A model generated the notes under the pieces. The model did no database searches and had not been told where the DNA came from. It was given only the letters and a program-made list of their open reading frames with translations. A stretch of DNA of 64,000 nt from Clostridiales bacterium GWF2_38_85 (GTDB lineage: Bacteria; Bacillota; Clostridia; Oscillospirales; CAG-382): positions 62,001 to 126,000 of the forward strand of contig MGOY01000032.1 in NCBI GenBank assembly GCA_001797275.1, read 5' to 3'. Shown in pieces: positions 56,477 through 64,000 of this stretch; position 1 is the stretch's first letter; every line of letters begins with the position of its first letter. The translations under genes were made by a program, and so were the position numbers.

Positions 56477-56492
56477 AGCAAGGAGTCAATTT

Positions 56493-56933
56493 ATGAAAGT
56501 AGTATTATTATCTGATGTAAAAAGCCAGGGGAAAAAAGGTGATATCATTGATGTTTCTGATGGATACGCAAGAAACTTTCTTTTCCCAAAGAATCTTGCA
56601 AAGATTGCGGATAATCAAATTCTCGCTGAAATAAAAGCAAAAAACGAAGCATTGGCACATAAAAAGTTAGAGGGAAAGAAAATCGCTGAACAACAAAAAG
56701 AACAGCTATCGAAACTCAGTTTGATAATAAAAGCAGATGGAAACAATGGTAAGCTGTACGGAGCTATAACAAGCAAGGATATATGTGAGCTTCTTGAAAA
56801 ACAGTACAAAATTATTATCGATAAAAGAAAAATCAGCATCGAATCCATCAAGGCTTATGGTGATTATATAGCATTAATTAAGCTTCACACTGAGATAAAT
56901 GCCGAAGTGAGAATTAAAGTTGTAGCTGAATAA
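56493..56933 (+). CDS. rplI: 50S ribosomal protein L9 (rplI)
   Basis: Large-subunit protein of 146 residues with two globular domains joined by a long helix. The N-domain has [24 protein letters not shown]; the C-domain ends [15 protein letters not shown] upstream. Between gdpP and dnaB as usual in Firmicutes. Confidence 0.97.
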   Translation: MKVVLLSDVKSQGKKGDIIDVSDGYARNFLFPKNLAKIADNQILAEIKAKNEALAHKKLEGKKIAEQQKEQLSKLSLIIKADGNNGKLYGAITSKDICELLEKQYKIIIDKRKISIESIKAYGDYIALIKLHTEINAEVRIKVVAE

Positions 56934-56966
56934 AATCTGATTGCCATTAAGAAAGGTATATACTTT

Positions 56967-58310
56967 ATGGCTGACTTCGACTCAATAAAACAAATGCCAT
57001 ATTCTCTTGAAGCCGAACAAGCAGTATTGGGCGGAATTCTTGTTGACAGCGAAAAAATGAATGAAATTGCCGAGCTGATCAAAAGCGAAGATTTTTATCT
57101 TGATCAACATAAAGCAATTTATACAGCGATGCAGGAAATGTTTATGCAAAGTCGCAGAATAGATTTCGTTACTCTTCTTGATACCCTCGAGAGAAAAGGA
57201 ATGTATTCAAAAAAAGATGGAGCGCAATACATAAAAATGCTTGCCGATACTGTACCATCTATTGCTAACATACGTGAATATGCGAATATTGTCAGAGATA
57301 ATTCACTGCTTCGTGCACTTATAAACGGTGCTAAGGAAATAGCAGACAGTGCTTTTTCAGCACAGGGTAATGTCAGTGAAATCGTAGATTCAGCCGAACA
57401 AAAAATATTTTCAATTGCACAGAATAAATACCATGGTGATTTTACACATATTCGTGATGTCATTGTGGAAAATTATAATCTGATGCAAAAAATGATAGAT
57501 GATCCCGAAGGCTCAACCGGTACTAAAACAGGATTTGAAGCAATCGACAGGATGCTTATTGGGATGGGTAGCGGAGACTTAGTGCTTGTAGGTGCGAGAC
57601 CCGGCGTGGGAAAGACAAGCTTTGCATTGAATATCGCCGAAAATGTTGCACGAAAAACCAAGAAAGCTGTCGCAATTTTCTCACTCGAAATGTCAAAGTC
57701 TCAACTTGTTTCAAGAATGTTATCAAGTGCAACTATGATTGATAATTATAAACTCAGAACAGGTAATCTCACAACCGAAGACTGGGCAACGCTCGCAAAA
57801 GCTGCATCATCACTTTCAAAATGTGATATACTCATAGATGATTCTGCAGGTATAACCGTAACCGGAATGAAAGCGAAGCTCAGGCGTGTTAAAAATCTTG
57901 GATTTGTTGTAATCGATTACCTTCAACTTATGCAGTCAGATCGAAGAACCGAAAATCGTGTTCAGGAGGTATCAGATATATCAAGACATTTGAAGTTGCT
58001 CGCCAAGGACCTCGGAGTTCCTGTATTGACTTGTGCTCAGCTGTCAAGAGCACCTGAAACCCGAGGTGCAGGAGGTAAAAAGCCCATGCTTTCTGATCTT
58101 CGCGATAGCGGCGCCATTGAACAGGATGCCGACATAATCATGTTCCTTTATCGCGATTATTATGGCGATGATGCAGAAAAACAGAATATCGCAGAGCTGA
58201 TTATTTCTAAAAACCGCCACGGAGCAACCGGCAAGATAGATTTGGGTTGGTACGGTCAATTCTTCAAGTTCATAAGTATTGAACAGAAATACGATGATAC
58301 AGGTAACTAA
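56967..58310 (+). CDS. dnaB: Replicative DNA helicase DnaB
   Basis: Hexameric helicase of the replication fork, 447 residues. N-terminal helical domain (MPYSLEAEQAVLGG), linker, and RecA-like motor with Walker A GARPGVGKT (about 208-216), FSLEMSK, VIDYLQLM and the late KNRHG. AGAAAGG upstream. Full length with no intein. Confidence 0.97.
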   Translation: MADFDSIKQMPYSLEAEQAVLGGILVDSEKMNEIAELIKSEDFYLDQHKAIYTAMQEMFMQSRRIDFVTLLDTLERKGMYSKKDGAQYIKMLADTVPSIANIREYANIVRDNSLLRALINGAKEIADSAFSAQGNVSEIVDSAEQKIFSIAQNKYHGDFTHIRDVIVENYNLMQKMIDDPEGSTGTKTGFEAIDRMLIGMGSGDLVLVGARPGVGKTSFALNIAENVARKTKKAVAIFSLEMSKSQLVSRMLSSATMIDNYKLRTGNLTTEDWATLAKAASSLSKCDILIDDSAGITVTGMKAKLRRVKNLGFVVIDYLQLMQSDRRTENRVQEVSDISRHLKLLAKDLGVPVLTCAQLSRAPETRGAGGKKPMLSDLRDSGAIEQDADIIMFLYRDYYGDDAEKQNIAELIISKNRHGATGKIDLGWYGQFFKFISIEQKYDDTGN

Positions 58311-58316
58311 ACAATT

Positions 58317-59669
58317 ATGCTGAAGAACAAAACAAAGTTTTTTTTCGAAAAGAAGTTGTATGAAAATATAACAAATTGCAATCTTATAGAACCTGATCAG
58401 ACAGTTATTTTTGGTCTTTCCGGTGGAGTAGATTCGGTTTCACTGTTATATGCATTGAACGAAATTTCTAAGAAGTATCCATTCAAAATTATTGCATTGC
58501 ATGTTAACCATGGAATACGTGAAAATGCAGTAAGAGACGAAGAGTTTTCGAGGTCTTTTGCTCAATCGCTTGGAGTCAAATTTATTTCCGAAAAAATTTA
58601 TATACCGAAAGCTGCAGAAGAACTGAAGCAGGGAATAGAAGAAACCGCAAGGCAATTCAGATATATACTCTTTGAGCAGGCTGCCGAAAAGTACAATGCT
58701 GACAAAATAATTACTGCACATAATAAAAACGATAATGCTGAAACTGTCTTGTTGAATATAATCAGAGGAGCTGGACTGAACGGTATCTGCGGAATTGCAC
58801 TTACAAGAGGAAAGATAATACGCCCGATGCTTATATACACAAGAGCTGAAATTGAAGAGTATGCGCATTTCTGCGATCTTTCATATGTAGTTGATGAGAC
58901 AAATTTGGATATTGAGTACACAAGAAATTATATACGTCATGAAATAATTCCATTGCTTGAAAAGCAGAATTCGAATACAATCGAAAATATCTGTAACCTT
59001 TCGAAACTCGCAAAGAGAGATATTGATCTTCTTAACGGAATTTCTCACAGTGATGTTATAATAAACGATAAACTACCGCCATCTATTTTATCACGCAGAA
59101 TTATTACACAATTTTCGAAGCATTCTGATAGAACATTGTCAAACAAGCATATTGAAGCAATAATGAATACAATATATTCCGCCAAAAGTGCTATAATTTC
59201 TTTACCCGATAATCTACAGGCTGTTATTGATAAAATTTCTTTTTTGATTACTGGTGAAATTCAGCAAATTGAAGAACCGTGGAGTTTTGTTTTAAAGCAA
59301 GGCGAAAACAGGTATAATAATATAGAAATAATTTTATCAACAGATAAAATTAAAATAACTGAAATTATTTACAATTTATCAATACAATTCGTTCTTGATT
59401 TTGATAAAATCAAGGGTACCATTTTTGCAAGATCAAGACATTCAGGTGATTCATTCGTATGTCATTCGATAAACAGAAATGTAAAAAAATGCTTTATTAA
59501 TAAAAAGATAAAAAAAGAAGTCAGAGATCAAATTCCTGTTATCTGTGATAGTGAAGGAATAATTTGCGTTCCATATATCGGTGTTGCAGACAGGGTTTAT
59601 AATAAAAATGCTGAAAGATCAATCTATTTATATATAAGCAGAAATGAGGTAACTGATGAAGAACGGTAG
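58317..59669 (+). CDS. tilS: tRNA(Ile)-lysidine synthase (tilS)
   Basis: Adds lysine to C34 of tRNA-Ile(CAU) so that it reads AUA. The 450 residues contain the PP-loop [11 protein letters not shown] (about 31-41), a helical substrate-binding domain and a C-terminal TilS-C domain. No clear ribosome site; the ATG is 6 nt after the dnaB stop. Its end overlaps ftsH by 14 nt. AUA codons are common in this DNA, consistent with need for the enzyme. Confidence 0.94.
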   Translation: MLKNKTKFFFEKKLYENITNCNLIEPDQTVIFGLSGGVDSVSLLYALNEISKKYPFKIIALHVNHGIRENAVRDEEFSRSFAQSLGVKFISEKIYIPKAAEELKQGIEETARQFRYILFEQAAEKYNADKIITAHNKNDNAETVLLNIIRGAGLNGICGIALTRGKIIRPMLIYTRAEIEEYAHFCDLSYVVDETNLDIEYTRNYIRHEIIPLLEKQNSNTIENICNLSKLAKRDIDLLNGISHSDVIINDKLPPSILSRRIITQFSKHSDRTLSNKHIEAIMNTIYSAKSAIISLPDNLQAVIDKISFLITGEIQQIEEPWSFVLKQGENRYNNIEIILSTDKIKITEIIYNLSIQFVLDFDKIKGTIFARSRHSGDSFVCHSINRNVKKCFINKKIKKEVRDQIPVICDSEGIICVPYIGVADRVYNKNAERSIYLYISRNEVTDEER

Positions 59670-61677
59670 AACATCAATTTTTTGGCTGTTAATGCTGGTT
59701 ATTGTTTTTATACTCGGAGCATTGATACTTACTCAAGAAGGCACAAAAATAACAACAATGAGCGAGATTAAAACATATTTTATTAAGGAAGAAGTTAAGT
59801 CATTTGTTGTTGATGAACAGAATGAATTAACTCTCTCATTAAAAGACGGATCAGAAGTTTCTTATAAATTAAGAAGTCTTGATTTGTTTATTGAAGAATG
59901 CGGAGAGCTTATCGATGAACAGGTTAAAAATGTAGACTCACCCTTAACATATAATTATTTAACTCCTGCTGTTTTCCCATGGTATGTTTCCTTATTACCT
60001 TATATACTTGTTATTGTTGCAATATTTGTAATCTATTATAATTTTATAAAGAAGCAAAATTCCGCAGGGAATACCACAAATAAAGATAACAGCTCCGGAG
60101 GCTTCGGTGGTTTCGGCAGCAGAATGAACTCCTTCAGCCGTGCAAGAACAAAGTTAGGTTCTGATGAAAAACACAAGGTAAAATTCAGTGATGTTGCCGG
60201 TGCCGATGAAGAAAAAGAAGAACTTGAGGAAATTGTCGAATTCCTCAAAAATCCACAGAAGTTCGTAGACCTCGGAGCAAAGATTCCAAAAGGCGTATTG
60301 CTTGTCGGTGCTCCCGGAACAGGTAAAACCCTGCTTGCCAAAGCAGTTGCAGGCGAAAGCGGAGTTCCTTTCTATTCGATTTCCGGTTCAGATTTCGTTG
60401 AAATGTATGTTGGTGTTGGTGCTTCGCGTGTAAGAGACCTTTTCGAAACAGCAAAGAAAACCGCTCCGAGCATTGTATTTATAGATGAGATTGATGCAGT
60501 CGGTCGTCATAGAGGCGCAGGTTGGGGTGGCGGGCATGATGAACGCGAACAGACTCTCAACCAGTTACTCGTAGAAATGGACGGTTTCGGAGGTAACGAG
60601 GGTGTTATAGTCATTGCTGCTACAAACAGACCTGACATACTTGATCCAGCGCTTCTAAGACCGGGACGTTTTGACCGCCAGGTAACAGTAAATTATCCTG
60701 ACTTAAAAGGCAGAATTGCAATACTTGAAGTTCATTCGAAAAATAAACCTCTTGAAGAATCTGTCGATTTGTCAGTATTAGCAAAGACTACCGTCGGCTT
60801 TACCGGAGCAGACCTTGCAAATGTCCTCAACGAAGCAGCTTTACTTGCTGCAAGAAAAGGGAAATCGCTTATTGGTATGAATGATATTGAGGAAGCAACA
60901 ATGAAGGTTATTGTTGGCCCTCAGAAAAGATCGATGGTTATTAATTCTGAAGAAAAGCGTAAAACAGCTTACCATGAAGCAGGACATGCTATCGTAGGCC
61001 ATCTTTGTAAAACCCAAGATCCTGTTCACCATATTTCGATAATTCCCAGTGGACATGCCTTAGGCTATACTCTTGCTCTTCCAAAAGAAGATAAGTATAG
61101 TGTATATAAGGGCGAACTTGAAGAAAAAATAGCAATGCTGCTCGGTGGCAGAGTTGCTGAAAAAATAATACTTGATGACATCTCAGGTGGAGCTTCGGAT
61201 GATATAAAACGCGCAACTGATATCGCAAGAAAAATGGTTACAAGATACGGTATGAGTGAGGTTCTCGGACCTATTGTATTTGGTAGTGACAATGATGAAG
61301 TCTTCCTTGGCAAGGATTATATGCAATCACGCAATTATTCCGAAGCAGTTGCTGCAAGAATAGATGAAGAGATTCATAAAATTGTTGATAAGGCATTTAA
61401 AAAAGCAGAAACAATTCTTCGTGAAAACATTGATAAGCTTCACTTTGTTGCTGATTTCCTTGTAAACAACGAAATTATGGATAGCGATCAATTTGAGCTT
61501 GTTATGAATAGTAACCCTACTGCTGAAGAATTGATTAAACTCAAAGAAGAGAGAGCTGCAAAAAGCAAATCTGAAAACGAAAAGCAGCATGAACTAAATC
61601 AGGAAACCAAAAGTAAAAAGGATAAGAAAAAGTCAGAGAGTTCAGATTCAGAAGAAAAAGACGAACTGCATCATTAA
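59656..61677 (+). CDS. ftsH: ATP-dependent zinc metalloprotease FtsH
   Basis: Membrane protease for quality control of membrane proteins. 673 residues: two membrane helices (about 8-26 and 112-132) with a small external domain between, AAA module with Walker A GAPGTGKT (about 217), [12 protein letters not shown], second region of homology, and protease zinc site HEAGH (about 442-446). The C-terminus is lysine/glutamate rich. Ribosome site GAGG. tilS-ftsH is a conserved pair. Confidence 0.97.
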   Translation: MKNGRTSIFWLLMLVIVFILGALILTQEGTKITTMSEIKTYFIKEEVKSFVVDEQNELTLSLKDGSEVSYKLRSLDLFIEECGELIDEQVKNVDSPLTYNYLTPAVFPWYVSLLPYILVIVAIFVIYYNFIKKQNSAGNTTNKDNSSGGFGGFGSRMNSFSRARTKLGSDEKHKVKFSDVAGADEEKEELEEIVEFLKNPQKFVDLGAKIPKGVLLVGAPGTGKTLLAKAVAGESGVPFYSISGSDFVEMYVGVGASRVRDLFETAKKTAPSIVFIDEIDAVGRHRGAGWGGGHDEREQTLNQLLVEMDGFGGNEGVIVIAATNRPDILDPALLRPGRFDRQVTVNYPDLKGRIAILEVHSKNKPLEESVDLSVLAKTTVGFTGADLANVLNEAALLAARKGKSLIGMNDIEEATMKVIVGPQKRSMVINSEEKRKTAYHEAGHAIVGHLCKTQDPVHHISIIPSGHALGYTLALPKEDKYSVYKGELEEKIAMLLGGRVAEKIILDDISGGASDDIKRATDIARKMVTRYGMSEVLGPIVFGSDNDEVFLGKDYMQSRNYSEAVAARIDEEIHKIVDKAFKKAETILRENIDKLHFVADFLVNNEIMDSDQFELVMNSNPTAEELIKLKEERAAKSKSENEKQHELNQETKSKKDKKKSESSDSEEKDELHH

Positions 61678-61683
61678 AAAGAT

Positions 61684-61722
61684 ACACCCCACCGAAACCG
61701 AATGTTCAGTGGGGTGTTTGTA
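61684..61722 (+). terminator. Terminator after ftsH
   Basis: Perfect 9-bp stem ACACCCCAC (61684-61692) and GTGGGGTGT (61709-61717) followed by TTGTAAT. It closes the yybS-to-ftsH run. Confidence 0.85.
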
Positions 61723-61806
61723 ATAACATACAATTAGCAATTTTTATTTGTACATATATTTTTTATGTTAAATAAAATTATACATAAAAAAATAGCTTTT
61801 TTGTGT

Positions 61807-61834
61807 TTGATTTTCTTTTTTTCTGCAGTATAAT
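61807..61834 (+). promoter_or_regulatory. Promoter for the DHHW-like gene
   Basis: TTGATT (61807-61812), 16 nt, TATAAT (61829-61834), 34 nt before the start codon. Confidence 0.6.
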
Positions 61835-61867
61835 AATATAATATTATTATTGAAAGGATTTACGAAT

Positions 61868-63115
61868 ATGGATGAGTTTGAAAATGATGAATATCTTGAA
61901 GAACATAAACGATCTCAATTAATTAAGTATGGTATTTCAATCGCAGCAGCATTGATAATCCTTCTTATAACTGTTTTCTTTGCGTTTTTTGTAAATGCAA
62001 AATATACCAATAATGATAACAGCAAGTCATCAGCTTCAGAAGTTTCGGAAAACTCTCAGACAGAGAGTATTTACGAAGATTCAGATAATACATCAGAAAT
62101 ATCTGAGATAAATAATTCCGAGATTTCTGATATATCCGATGTTGTTTCGGAAACTGTTGAATCCCAACCCGAAGAATCTATTGAAACATCCGAACCCGTT
62201 ATATACGGTCAGACAATCGATGGTGTATACTTGTTCGGTGATGTAGGTCTTCAGGTTTTCGGTTCAAGCTCACTTGCAGAAACAAAATATGCTGCTGCAC
62301 TTAATGCATATCGTGATGCGTTTTCATCAGATATAAAAATGTACAGCATTCTTGTTCCGACCTATGTTGAATTTTATAAGTTTACTGATAATCGTGTTAT
62401 CTGTCAATCACAAAAAGCAAGCATTGACAGCATATATTCAAAACTTGATAACGGAATAACAAGTGTTGACATATATACAACCTTAAAGGATCATATTTCT
62501 GAATACCTGTATTACAGAACTGATGTCAACTGGTCTCCGCTCGCTGCATATTATGCTTATTGTGAGTTTATCAAGGAAATCGGAGATATGCCAATTCCAC
62601 TCAGCACTTATGAGACAGGTAAAATTGACGAATTTCTTGGCATGAGCTATATCAGAACCAAAGCAAAACAACTTGAGGATGTTCCCGATAATATCGACTT
62701 TTACAGGGTTGACAGGAAATATCCTTCAAACGTAACTCACTATTTCACAGACGGTTCGGTTTATAAAAATTCACAGCTTGTATTTAAAAATGTAGCGGGC
62801 ATTACCAATGGTTATCTGATTTTTGGTGCAGAGACACAATACACAAGTATTATAACCGCCAATACTACCGGTAGAAAGCTCCTTGTCCTTCGCGAATCAA
62901 GCGCAACAGCGTTTTTACCTTTCCTTGTCCCGCATTTTGATGAAATTCATGCAGTCGACATCAGATATTTCGATGAATATACAAAAGAATCAATTGCTGA
63001 CTTTGCAGAGGAAAAGGGAATTACTGATATATTATTTATCAATTATATAAATTCCGCAAATACCGGTTACAGAATCGATGATATTAATAAATTACTTGGA
63101 GACAGAATTGAATAA
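61868..63115 (+). CDS. DHHW-like (AlgX/SGNH-related) membrane-anchored protein with altered motif
   Basis: A 415-residue exported protein with a cytoplasmic N-terminus, one membrane helix (about 18-42), a Ser/Glu-rich linker (about 48-115) and an extracellular SGNH-type domain. The family signature DHHW reads DVNW here (YRTDVNWSPLAAYYAY), and the usual catalytic DSY-like segment near the end reads LRESSATAFLPFLVPHFDEI. The fold is recognisable, but both active-site places are changed, so it may bind rather than hydrolyse. Relatives are linked to modification of envelope polysaccharides. ATG 61868 with GAAAGGA is preferred over TTG 61850. Confidence 0.65.
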   Translation: MDEFENDEYLEEHKRSQLIKYGISIAAALIILLITVFFAFFVNAKYTNNDNSKSSASEVSENSQTESIYEDSDNTSEISEINNSEISDISDVVSETVESQPEESIETSEPVIYGQTIDGVYLFGDVGLQVFGSSSLAETKYAAALNAYRDAFSSDIKMYSILVPTYVEFYKFTDNRVICQSQKASIDSIYSKLDNGITSVDIYTTLKDHISEYLYYRTDVNWSPLAAYYAYCEFIKEIGDMPIPLSTYETGKIDEFLGMSYIRTKAKQLEDVPDNIDFYRVDRKYPSNVTHYFTDGSVYKNSQLVFKNVAGITNGYLIFGAETQYTSIITANTTGRKLLVLRESSATAFLPFLVPHFDEIHAVDIRYFDEYTKESIADFAEEKGITDILFINYINSANTGYRIDDINKLLGDRIE

Positions 63116-63872
63116 AATAATTTTAAGCGGATTTCTGGCTGTATATGGCGCGTTGATCGGAAACAACCGTGATATTAACAAGGTAATTATCGAGAGTGCA
63201 AGATATAATAAAGTAATGGAAAGCAAGCTTCGTATACCTGAACAACGCCAATATTCTAAAATATTAAATATATGCAAAAAAAGAAACATTAAGGTTGAGT
63301 TTTCAAAAAGTCCCATTTTTGATGAACTTAAAACAAGCGGCGGCATTGCAGCGGAAGTTTTTGAACGCCGCTTTACCCCTGCTGAAGAATTGTTGAACAT
63401 TCAAAATCCATTTCTTGCATTTGTTGAAGGCATAGAGGATCCGTATAATTTTGGTTATGTGCTACGTTCGCTTCATCTGTCAGGTGTTGATGCGGTATTG
63501 CTTCCCGAACGTAACTTTTTTTCATCCTCAGACATTGTTGCAAAATCATCAGCAGGGCTCAGTGAGACAATGACTCTTGTGATCTGTAAAGAACCCGAAG
63601 CTTTCTGTAATCAGTTGAAAGCAAATGGAGTTAAAATTGTTTGTACTGCAGTTGAAAACTCGGTCAGCATGTATCAGTGCAATTTGAAGAAACCGCTGCT
63701 GCTTGTTATAGGCGGCGAAAAGAGAGGTATCTCAAAAACAATTCTCAACTTTGCCGACAGTACAATCTGCATCAATTATGCAAAGGACACAAATATAGCG
63801 CTCTCTGCTGTATCGGCAGCATCAGTGCTTGCCTTTGAAGTATACAGACAAAATAATATTAATCTCCTTTGA
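63108..63872 (+). CDS. SpoU/TrmH-family RNA 2'-O-methyltransferase
   Basis: SAM-dependent ribose methyltransferase of 254 residues with a knotted fold. An N-terminal substrate-binding domain (1-95), then motif 1 FVEGIEDPYNFGYVLRS, motif 2 VIGGEKRGIS and a motif 3 region TNIALSAVSAASVLAFEVY. The target (rRNA or tRNA) cannot be told. TTG 63108 is chosen because GGAG lies 7 nt upstream; an ATG at 63078 has none. It overlaps the end of the DHHW-like gene by 8 nt and that of yunB, converging, by 14 nt. Confidence 0.82.
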   Translation: MNKIILSGFLAVYGALIGNNRDINKVIIESARYNKVMESKLRIPEQRQYSKILNICKKRNIKVEFSKSPIFDELKTSGGIAAEVFERRFTPAEELLNIQNPFLAFVEGIEDPYNFGYVLRSLHLSGVDAVLLPERNFFSSSDIVAKSSAGLSETMTLVICKEPEAFCNQLKANGVKIVCTAVENSVSMYQCNLKKPLLLVIGGEKRGISKTILNFADSTICINYAKDTNIALSAVSAASVLAFEVYRQNNINLL

Positions 63873-64000
63873 AATATTTTATGTAATCGTTCCCGGTATC
63901 ATCTTTTATCTGAATATACGTATTCGGCACATCACCCAGCAATACGGTTTCAGATATACAAATCCTGTCCGTAACAGATATCGATGCTTTTGAAAAAGGA
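63859..64000 (-). CDS. yunB: Sporulation protein YunB, C-terminal fragment at window edge
   Basis: The last ~46 codons of a minus-strand gene enter from the right edge. The segment ISVTDRICISETVLLGDVPN followed by TYIQIKDD matches the C-terminal pattern of YunB (ISETVIVGDVP-TY), a protein needed for spore formation in Bacillus and Clostridia. The stop is at 63859. Only the end is visible, so assignment is by this motif alone. Its presence suggests a spore-forming host or recent ancestor. Confidence 0.65.
   Translation of the reverse strand, partial: PFSKASISVTDRICISETVLLGDVPNTYIQIKDDTGNDYIKYFKGD

Noticed and set aside
1-64000. tRNA genes, rRNA genes, CRISPR arrays, transposases, prophage genes
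   Set aside because: None found on reading both strands; intergenic gaps are short and lack the expected signatures.

Overview
The window is a gene-dense, AT-rich chromosomal segment of an anaerobic Firmicute, most likely a spore-forming member of the Clostridia (Oscillospirales-like). Support for this: low-GC codon use, AGGAGG-type ribosome binding sites, near-consensus sigma-A promoters with 17-bp spacers, Firmicutes gene orders (phoH-ybeY-era-recO-mutS2, yybS-gdpP-rplI-dnaB, rpsF-ssb-rpsR), pyruvate phosphate dikinase, and the C-terminus of the sporulation protein YunB at the right edge. I see no rRNA, tRNA, CRISPR array, insertion sequence or prophage. The lineage below class level is inference.

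Layout. 1-6.8 kb (minus): holA (cut by the edge), comEC, a phosphoribosyltransferase, a HIT protein and alaS. Back-to-back consensus promoters then drive alaS leftward and gltX rightward. 7.1-11.8 kb (plus): gltX, glnS and a GGEEF diguanylate cyclase. 11.8-14.4 kb (minus): ppdK. 14.7-21.2 kb (plus): pth, mfd, a parvulin-like lipoprotein and tyrS. 21.2-27.7 kb (minus): the housekeeping operon phoH-ybeY-era-recO-mutS2-tcdA-pspC. 27.9-30.0 kb (minus): an OmpR-type response regulator and its histidine kinase. These are divergent from a large glycosidase-like lipoprotein (30.5-33.9 kb, plus), which faces a second secreted TIM-barrel protein (34.1-35.7 kb, minus). 35.8-38.8 kb (minus): a decayed small ORF, rsmA, uxuA and a short QueG-like protein. 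38.8-44.2 kb (minus): rpsF-ssb-rpsR, an ECF sigma factor paired with a membrane beta-propeller protein, and a long-form prs. 44.5-53.2 kb (plus): an aminotransferase, trpS, tagO-like, mnaA-like, and the type II topoisomerase subunits parE and parC. 53.4-61.7 kb (plus): yybS-like, gdpP, rplI, dnaB, tilS, ftsH. 61.9-63.9 kb (plus): a DHHW-like secreted protein and a SpoU methyltransferase, convergent with yunB.

How the genes fit together. Most of the window is translation (five aminoacyl-tRNA synthetases, pth, tilS, rsmA, ybeY, era, ribosomal proteins), DNA replication and repair (holA, dnaB, ssb, parE/parC, mutS2, recO, mfd), and envelope or signalling functions (tagO/mnaA, GdpP, GGDEF, the two-component system, the sigma/propeller pair, secreted TIM-barrel proteins).

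The most interesting signals are in RNA and regulatory DNA. The glnS leader contains two mutually exclusive helices, one of which would pair exactly with the Shine-Dalgarno sequence. The gltX leader is a nested perfect palindrome of about 104 nt. None of the five synthetase genes has a recognisable T-box. tyrS and parE place a hairpin between a remote Shine-Dalgarno-like sequence and the start codon. A tandem 11-bp repeat lies next to the response-regulator operon. The sigma factor/beta-propeller pair and a DHHW-like protein with altered catalytic positions are the protein-level items most worth following up.
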